Shown here: positions 59,143 through 64,000 of the stretch, one piece after another | Layout: each line of letters opens with the position of its first letter | Position numbering within the stretch: position 1 is the first letter of the stretch | NCBI RefSeq assembly: GCF_900232825.1 | Contig: NZ_OCTP01000011.1 | Span: forward strand, 310,001 to 374,000 | Direction: 5' to 3' | Origin: Anaerococcus sp. Marseille-P3625 | GTDB taxonomy: Bacteria; Bacillota; Clostridia; Tissierellales; Peptoniphilaceae | Length of the DNA stretch: 64,000 nucleotides | Position numbers and translations under genes: made by a program | The notes under the pieces: generated by a model | Database searches by the model: none | What the model was told of the DNA's origin: nothing | What the model saw: the letters and a program-made list of their open reading frames with translations, nothing else

Positions 59143-61124
59143 TAATTCTCCTTTTTTAATTTATAATTCAAATTTTTCCTAATGATTTCATATGCTTCTA
59201 CTGAATTATTTGCTTTCAGCAATTCATTTTTGAAATTATCATCTGAAAACAAAATGGTTATATCAAATAATGCACTCAAATGACTTTTATAATCTAAAGT
59301 CGCGAACATTATAATAAAATTTATTTTTTCTTTTGTATTATTATCAAAAAATATCGGATTTCGGATTATTAAAAGAGAAAATCCAATTGCCATAATTTCA
59401 TTTGAGATATCTGCATGAGGTAAAGCAGTCCTATCAGCTATTATTATGTACGGTCCTTTTTCTTTTATATTCTTAATGCAGTTAATTACATAACCCTTAT
59501 CGACAACATTATTTTTTATCAATAAATCTCCTGCAATTTTAATGGCTTCTTCCCAACTTTTAACATCATCGGTTACTTTAATATAATCGACAGTTAAGTA
59601 TTCTTTTAATGATTTGCTTTTATTATTTCTCAATAAAATATCTTCCTTTAAAATGGGTTGATTAAAATAATAATTAATTTTTTTATATGAAATTTTATTT
59701 ATTTTTGCTTCTATTAAATTAATATCATTTGAAGACAAAACAGAATTTACATACAAAGATGGGAAATGTATATGGTCTAATACAACAGTCGATATTATCA
59801 AATCACACTGGTTCAAATCTAAGTCCATTATTTCTCTCTTATTAAAAACGCCTAGAATTTGAAAGTTGAATTTCTGTTTTAGCTTCAACTTTAAAAGCTG
59901 ACTAGTACCTATACCTGAATTGCATATAATAGCTATTTTAATATTATTTATTACACTTTGTTTTATTTTTTCATATGATCCATAAAAATAAATCAATATA
60001 TATGAAATTTCATTATTAGTTAGTTCTCTAGAAAAAAAATTATTGAGCAAATACAAGTTTTTTCTAACTGACGAATCAATATGAATATTTTCTATTGTAA
60101 ATAAGCTTAAATCCGGTGCTTCATCTTCTACATCTGTATGATATGAATATATTCTAAGAATATGATTCGAAAGATTTTCAAATAATTGGTAATCCTTGTG
60201 AAATGGCACTTGTAATTCAAGAGAAATTTTGTCAATAAATTTTCTAGTAATTATTTGAATTGATGGAGATTTAGATGATTTTACAACATTTGATTTATAT
60301 TTCATGTTACTAATTAATTCCTCGAAAAAATCGATTTTTTCTTTAGGCAAATCTATTCCCAAATACTTCTTAATCAAGGGCAGTAATATTTTCATATCAT
60401 ATGATAATTTTATATTGCTTGCGGAATTATCTAATTGATTTTTATTTGATCTATAATAGAAAATCATTAAATAATAAGTTAAAACTAAATTAGACTGATC
60501 AAACAAATTTATATCTTTAGAATTCTCAAAAACATTTACTAATTTAGATACTCTAGTTTTTAAATTAATATAGTTATTAGATACAGATATTGTATAATTA
60601 TTACTATTAAATAGTATCTGAAGCAGATATATTTTTTCATTTAATATATTTAGAATAAATCTATTTATATAATATTCATTTGATTGAATAGTTAATCCTA
60701 TGCTATGAATATTTAATAAATCAAATTTATAATTTAATAAAAAATTTCTAAATTCATCTAACTCCAAATAAAATGTTGATTTTGAAATTTCTAGAATTTC
60801 AATTATCTTTTCATAATTGAGACCTTCATTGTTTATAATTAATAGAGTAGTAATTAAATCAAATCTTTCACATTTTGTTAATTTATAATCTTTAATTTCT
60901 AATTCGTTTAATAAAATATCTAGAAATTGTTTATTATTTATTGAGACAACATTCTCATTTATTCTTATATTTAGACCAATCTTATTTACTTCATCGTTAA
61001 TATTTGCAATAATCATTCTGATATATCTTTTAGTTACATGAAATTTGTTAGCTATTAAATCAATAGTTAGTTTTTTTTCTGAATTTACAATAAATTTTAT
61101 TAAATCTAAATCTCTCTTATTTAT
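59142..61124 (-). CDS. PRD-containing BglG/MtlR-type PTS regulator, 660 aa, probable ATA start
   Basis: Regulator with two PRDs, a B-type domain (IAIICNSGIGTSQLLKLKL near residue 420) and a C-terminal EIIA-2 domain with YIIIADRTALPHADIS. Controls its PTS through phosphorylation. The first ATG (61016) starts inside the DNA-binding domain. In frame upstream lies a full helix-turn-helix (LTIDLIANKFHVTKRYIRM) open back to a TAA, with no ATG, GTG or TTG; the only codon well placed behind GGAGG (7 bases) is ATA at 61124. Confidence 0.8.
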   Translation of the reverse strand: MNKRDLDLIKFIVNSEKKLTIDLIANKFHVTKRYIRMIIANINDEVNKIGLNIRINENVVSINNKQFLDILLNELEIKDYKLTKCERFDLITTLLIINNEGLNYEKIIEILEISKSTFYLELDEFRNFLLNYKFDLLNIHSIGLTIQSNEYYINRFILNILNEKIYLLQILFNSNNYTISVSNNYINLKTRVSKLVNVFENSKDINLFDQSNLVLTYYLMIFYYRSNKNQLDNSASNIKLSYDMKILLPLIKKYLGIDLPKEKIDFFEELISNMKYKSNVVKSSKSPSIQIITRKFIDKISLELQVPFHKDYQLFENLSNHILRIYSYHTDVEDEAPDLSLFTIENIHIDSSVRKNLYLLNNFFSRELTNNEISYILIYFYGSYEKIKQSVINNIKIAIICNSGIGTSQLLKLKLKQKFNFQILGVFNKREIMDLDLNQCDLIISTVVLDHIHFPSLYVNSVLSSNDINLIEAKINKISYKKINYYFNQPILKEDILLRNNKSKSLKEYLTVDYIKVTDDVKSWEEAIKIAGDLLIKNNVVDKGYVINCIKNIKEKGPYIIIADRTALPHADISNEIMAIGFSLLIIRNPIFFDNNTKEKINFIIMFATLDYKSHLSALFDITILFSDDNFKNELLKANNSVEAYEIIRKNLNYKLKKEN

Positions 61125-61146
61125 GTCTATACCTCCTTATTTATAT

Positions 61147-61160
61147 TGTAAACGTTTTTT
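61147..61160 (-). promoter_or_regulatory. Possible catabolite-response (cre-like) half site
   Basis: TGTAAACGTTTTTT matches the first ten positions of the CcpA cre consensus but not its last two. It lies 23 bases before the regulator gene, suitable for glucose repression. Confidence 0.4.
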
Positions 61161-61196
61161 TATTAATTTTCTAGATTAATACTATTCACTTATGGA

Positions 61197-61232
61197 ACAA
61201 AAAAAGACTGTATAAAGTATTCCACAGTCTTC
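61197..61232 (-). terminator. Terminator of the polysaccharide operon end
   Basis: On the - strand AGACTGT pairs with ACAGTCT around a 12-base loop, followed by T7. Six bases after the four-helix membrane protein gene. Confidence 0.85.
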
Positions 61233-61237
61233 TTATT

Positions 61238-61567
61238 TTAATTTTCAATCAAGTTAAATCTTAATAGCAAGATAAGCATTACAAGCATCAATAAGATTCC
61301 TATAATTGTAAAAGCGTCTATTCTTTTTTTAAGGGCTAGTATTACTAGTGATATGGATAGGAGGAACATAAATAAATAGATTTGTAAAAAAATATATTCT
61401 CCATCATTTTTTATGATAAAAAACATGGCAACAAAGCCCAATATTGTTGATATTATTCCTAAATATTTGCTTGATTTTTTTCTATCTAGTATATATTCTA
61501 GAAAACTTATAACCCCAATAGTAAGTATTGCCGGCCATATCATGTTTTTTACTAACAATAATCCCAT
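61238..61567 (-). CDS. Small four-helix membrane protein, 109 aa
   Basis: Four predicted membrane helices, e.g. IWPAILTIGVISFLEYIL and IIGILLMLVMLILLL, joined by short loops. Function not recognised. TGGAGGGAAA precedes the ATG. Last gene of the leftward polysaccharide-related operon. Confidence 0.8.
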   Translation of the reverse strand: MGLLLVKNMIWPAILTIGVISFLEYILDRKKSSKYLGIISTILGFVAMFFIIKNDGEYIFLQIYLFMFLLSISLVILALKKRIDAFTIIGILLMLVMLILLLRFNLIEN

Positions 61568-61588
61568 TTTCCCTCCATTTTACTAGAT

Positions 61589-62023
61589 TTATTTTTCTTT
61601 TAATAAATCAGATCTAATGTATCCTGTTTGGCCGTTTATGCTTACTCTTGTCCAATCGTCTGATTCTCCAAGTTTTATTATCTCATCTCCAGCATTTACT
61701 GTAGTAAGTATTTGTGATGTTTCACTTGGAGCCACTCTTACATTTACCAAGCCATCTACTGTGTAGATTACTCCGTCGGAAGATTCTTCATTTTCTTTAG
61801 TATCTTCGCCTGTAGTTTCTTTTTCATCAGTTTTCTCACTGGCTTTCTCATCAGTATTTTCATCAGTTTTTTCTTTATCATCTTTTTTATCATTTAAATT
61901 ATTTTCATTTTCTTGACTAGTTTCTGTATCTTCTGGATGTCTAACTGAAACATATCTATCTTGTGTGCATCCTGTTATTGAAATTGCTAGTAAAAAAATT
62001 AAGAGAATTTTTATTTTATTCAT
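61589..62023 (-). CDS. SH3-domain lipoprotein, 144 aa
   Basis: Signal peptide KIKILLIFLLAISITGC with lipobox, then a 60-residue low-complexity stretch of Lys, Glu, Asp and Thr, and a C-terminal bacterial SH3 domain (DGLVNVRVAPSETSQIL, WTRVSINGQTGYIRSDLL) that should bind the cell wall. The frame opens at 62044; GGAGG is best placed for the ATG at 62023. It overlaps the CpsD-like gene end. Confidence 0.85.
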   Translation of the reverse strand: MNKIKILLIFLLAISITGCTQDRYVSVRHPEDTETSQENENNLNDKKDDKEKTDENTDEKASEKTDEKETTGEDTKENEESSDGVIYTVDGLVNVRVAPSETSQILTTVNAGDEIIKLGESDDWTRVSINGQTGYIRSDLLKEK

Positions 62024-62681
62024 CATTACCTCCAAACAAGTCATCTAATTCGTCTTCACCGTATTCATAGCCTGTGATTACTATTCCTAAAATATTGGCG
62101 TTGACTTTTTCTAGTTGCTCAATTGATTTTTGAGTTGTTTTTGCAAAACTTTGCTCATCTGTTGCAAATACTATGCAGTAATCTGCATTTGCAGCAAACA
62201 TATTTGCTTCAGCTATGTCAGTATTTTCAGATATATTTATAAATACAAAATCATATATATTGGAAATATCCTTAAAGAAATTTTTTATAATCTTTGGCTC
62301 TAGAAACTTATCTGCATAATCGATAACTTTTCCAACATTAAGATAGGCTAAGTTATCGAATTTATCGTCAATTTCTACTAGGCTATCGATATCATAACCT
62401 CCAAGTATTACGTCTATAAAACCTCTATCGTTTGGCTTTTTGATTAGTAAGTCAAAGTCTGAATCTCTAAGATTTGCATCTATGATAAGTATATTGTTGC
62501 CATCTTCTGCAAGATGCCTTGCAATATTTATAATATTTTCTTCTTTTTGAGTATCCTTGCTTGATGCAGTAAAGGCTATGCTTACGTTTGATTTGCCAAT
62601 TTTTTCTGTGATTTTGTCTTCTAAATTATAAAAAGATTGGAGAAGAATTTCTCTATTCTCGTCTGTTTTTTTTCTAAACAT
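62016..62681 (-). CDS. CpsD/CapB-like protein with degenerate nucleotide site, 221 aa
   Basis: Aligns by eye with bacterial tyrosine kinases of polysaccharide export: VSIAFTASSKDT, ILIIDANLRDSDFDLLIKKP, GFIDVILGG, YDFVFINISENTD and VNANILGIVITGYEYG. However, the Walker A GEGKST is missing (TQKEENI stands there), the Walker B Asp is Asn (VFINI), and there is no C-terminal Tyr cluster. It is probably a non-catalytic partner of the CpsC-like protein. AAGGAGAGATAG precedes the ATG. Confidence 0.75.
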   Translation of the reverse strand: MFRKKTDENREILLQSFYNLEDKITEKIGKSNVSIAFTASSKDTQKEENIINIARHLAEDGNNILIIDANLRDSDFDLLIKKPNDRGFIDVILGGYDIDSLVEIDDKFDNLAYLNVGKVIDYADKFLEPKIIKNFFKDISNIYDFVFINISENTDIAEANMFAANADYCIVFATDEQSFAKTTQKSIEQLEKVNANILGIVITGYEYGEDELDDLFGGNDE

Positions 62682-63456
62682 CTATCTCTCCTTTTTTATA
62701 GCTTGGAATTCTTCCTAGGACTTCATATTTGCTAGATTTTTCTCGACTCATTTCTTTAATTTCTTTGGCATCAATTACCTGAGTGTTTGCATTTTCTTTG
62801 TTTGGATCTTCATTATCTAATTTCAAGTCTTTTTTCTTTGACTTATCAGATACTTCCCTAAGTTCTTTTACTTGATTAGCTTTTGATGCCGACAAATTTT
62901 CCTTTTCAACTTTTCTATTGTAAGAATTTATCCTAATAATTTGAATTAGTCCCCACAAAACAAGGGCAATTGAGCCTGCAATTATAGAATATCTCATGCT
63001 ATTATCTAAAATACCAGCAGAGCCATAAGAATATTCCATAACACTTGCTCCAGAATTATAAATATTATTTAAAACTCTAACTGAATATTCGGCATATTGA
63101 TCTGCCAAGTCCTCTGCTCTAAGCTTATTTGTATCAACAACCACGATGTCGATTATTGAAGAATCTTTTGTTGGTTTGATTTCAAGCTTGGAATCAAATT
63201 TCCCGACATTCCAATCGATAGCCAAAGTTTCCAAAGTTTTTTGTTTGATCTTTGAGCTATTAATAGTTGCTGCATAAGTTTTTGCAGTATCTTTGGCATC
63301 GTCAATATTTTCGACGTTTGTAGTTATAACTTTTGCCTGAGCCTTGTATTCTTTGTAACCTCCAAAGTTTAGAGCAAAGTAAGTTATCATTCCAACAATA
63401 ATCCCTGCAATAATTGCAGATGGGATTGCTAGAAATAAAGATTTTTTATTTCTCAT
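62674..63456 (-). CDS. CpsC/Wzz-like polysaccharide chain-length regulator, 260 aa
   Basis: Two membrane helices, near residues 8-30 (FLAIPSAIIAGIIVGMITYF) and near 155 (SIIAGSIALVLWGLIQII), enclosing an extracellular domain (KAQAKVITTNVENIDDAK). A long charged cytoplasmic tail ends YEVLGRIPSYKK, the usual spot for contact with CpsD. GGAGGAG precedes the ATG at 63456, so the track start at 63483 is too early. It overlaps the glycosyltransferase end. Confidence 0.8.
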   Translation of the reverse strand: MRNKKSLFLAIPSAIIAGIIVGMITYFALNFGGYKEYKAQAKVITTNVENIDDAKDTAKTYAATINSSKIKQKTLETLAIDWNVGKFDSKLEIKPTKDSSIIDIVVVDTNKLRAEDLADQYAEYSVRVLNNIYNSGASVMEYSYGSAGILDNSMRYSIIAGSIALVLWGLIQIIRINSYNRKVEKENLSASKANQVKELREVSDKSKKKDLKLDNEDPNKENANTQVIDAKEIKEMSREKSSKYEVLGRIPSYKKGEIDV

Positions 63457-64000
63457 TTTCTCCTCCAAATTCTTTTGCCCCATTAATCATCAATTTTCGG
63501 GCAATTTTTATATCATTTATTTTTTCTCTATGATTTCTTAAAAAATATTCTATGTAAAGTCTATAAGCTCTTGGAAATAAGGCCTTGGAGAGTTTTCCCT
63601 TGTCAAAGAAAAATTTGTCATTGTAGCCAGTAAACCAAGTGGAATTGTCATTATAGATTTTAGCTATTAATTTTGTACTAGTCCTAAGTCTTAGACCTTT
63701 TTTGAAACAATCTCTTATAAAAAGACTATCTTCTCCAGAACCATTATCAGTTCCTGCCCCAAAATATGTTGAAATGGAAATGTTATTTCGCCTTATAGCT
63801 TCTTTTTTGAAGGCAAAATGCACTGATCCATATTTTAAAGACTTATAAAATTTAAGATTTGAATCTTCTTTTACTTTTATAATTTTCTCGTCATTTTGGT
63901 AGATAATAGTTTTAAATATGAAAAAATCTACATCAGGATAAGCTTTAAATTCGCTTAAAATCTTATTATTGTAGCCTTCTTCAAAAACTTCATCATCATC
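63446..64000 (-). CDS. Family 2 glycosyltransferase, C-terminal part, cut by window edge
   Basis: The frame is open to the last base and has no start inside the window. The visible N-terminus reads DDDDEVFEEGY, like the metal-binding acidic motif of GT-A enzymes, then SVHFAFKKEAI, and the GTDNGSGEDSLFI acceptor motif (ED) near residue 100, and a basic helical tail. It probably adds a sugar to the exopolysaccharide. Start and donor domain lie to the right. Confidence 0.8.
   Translation of the reverse strand, partial: DDDEVFEEGYNNKILSEFKAYPDVDFFIFKTIIYQNDEKIIKVKEDSNLKFYKSLKYGSVHFAFKKEAIRRNNISISTYFGAGTDNGSGEDSLFIRDCFKKGLRLRTSTKLIAKIYNDNSTWFTGYNDKFFFDKGKLSKALFPRAYRLYIEYFLRNHREKINDIKIARKLMINGAKEFGGENEK

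Overview
The window is AT-rich DNA from a low-GC Gram-positive anaerobe. The gene set (anaerobic GlpA-type flavoproteins, GlpP antitermination, FeoAB with a FeoB-associated Cys-rich peptide, flavodoxin plus DUF3793, a T-box before tyrS, ribonuclease M5) fits a clostridium-like Firmicute. My best guess is Peptoniphilaceae, probably Anaerococcus; this is inference from gene content, not a database match.

Positions 1 to about 19,580 are one end of a prophage. Its left end lies outside the window. Read from the right, it has a tyrosine integrase, a lipoprotein of the lysogeny module, a LexA-like CI repressor divergent from a Cro-like gene, several tiny membrane-peptide genes, a second divergent pair (a Cro-like HTH and a DUF1883 gene), and then a long leftward early operon. 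That operon carries an excisionase-like HTH, a YqaJ/lambda-type exonuclease split by one in-frame stop, RecT, an HNH protein, a DnaD-like replisome organizer, SSB, a DUF1064 protein, YopX, dUTPase, an adenine methyltransferase and a late-regulator-like protein. A free-standing structured RNA with its own promoter and terminator lies just before a putative small-terminase gene, after which the window ends. Many genes overlap by 1 to 4 bases, and several (18 to 54 codons) are below normal gene-calling limits. The right junction is a tandem array of about 120 bp units, each ending like a tRNA-Pro 3' end followed by an intrinsic terminator.

Positions 19,630 to 30,200 hold a zinc-ribbon membrane protein, a decayed ABC-permease fragment and a glycerol regulon: glpF and a GlpA-like dehydrogenase on +, and glpP, glpK, a second GlpA-like protein, an NAD(P)/FAD oxidoreductase and a DUF1667 protein on -. 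Hairpin-plus-U-run leaders precede glpF, glpP and the second dehydrogenase. Two of them share a 14-base motif that could be the GlpP target.

Positions 30,200 to 47,400 are chromosomal housekeeping: a sugar transferase, padR-rsuA, a GNAT/UvrD-nuclease operon that looks leaderless, an FAD oxidoreductase, the overlapping operon ilvA-murE-baiN-like-COG4091, glutaredoxin, the operon metG-tatD-rnmV-rsmA, and tyrS behind a compact T-box.

Positions 47,500 to 51,430 are an iron block (flavodoxin with a Fur-like box, DUF3793, two FeoA, FeoB and the Cys-rich peptide). Then come a MORN protein, an O-acetyltransferase and a threonine aldolase; small envelope genes; an ascorbate-type PTS with a SIS-domain protein and a PRD regulator whose real start seems to be an ATA codon; and finally the end of a polysaccharide locus (SH3 lipoprotein, a CpsD-like protein with ruined nucleotide-binding motifs, CpsC-like protein and a glycosyltransferase cut by the window edge).

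The most unusual observations are the prophage structured RNA, the tRNA-Pro-end array, the split exonuclease, the tiny membrane peptide pair, and three genes whose only well-placed Shine-Dalgarno sites point to ATT or ATA start codons.
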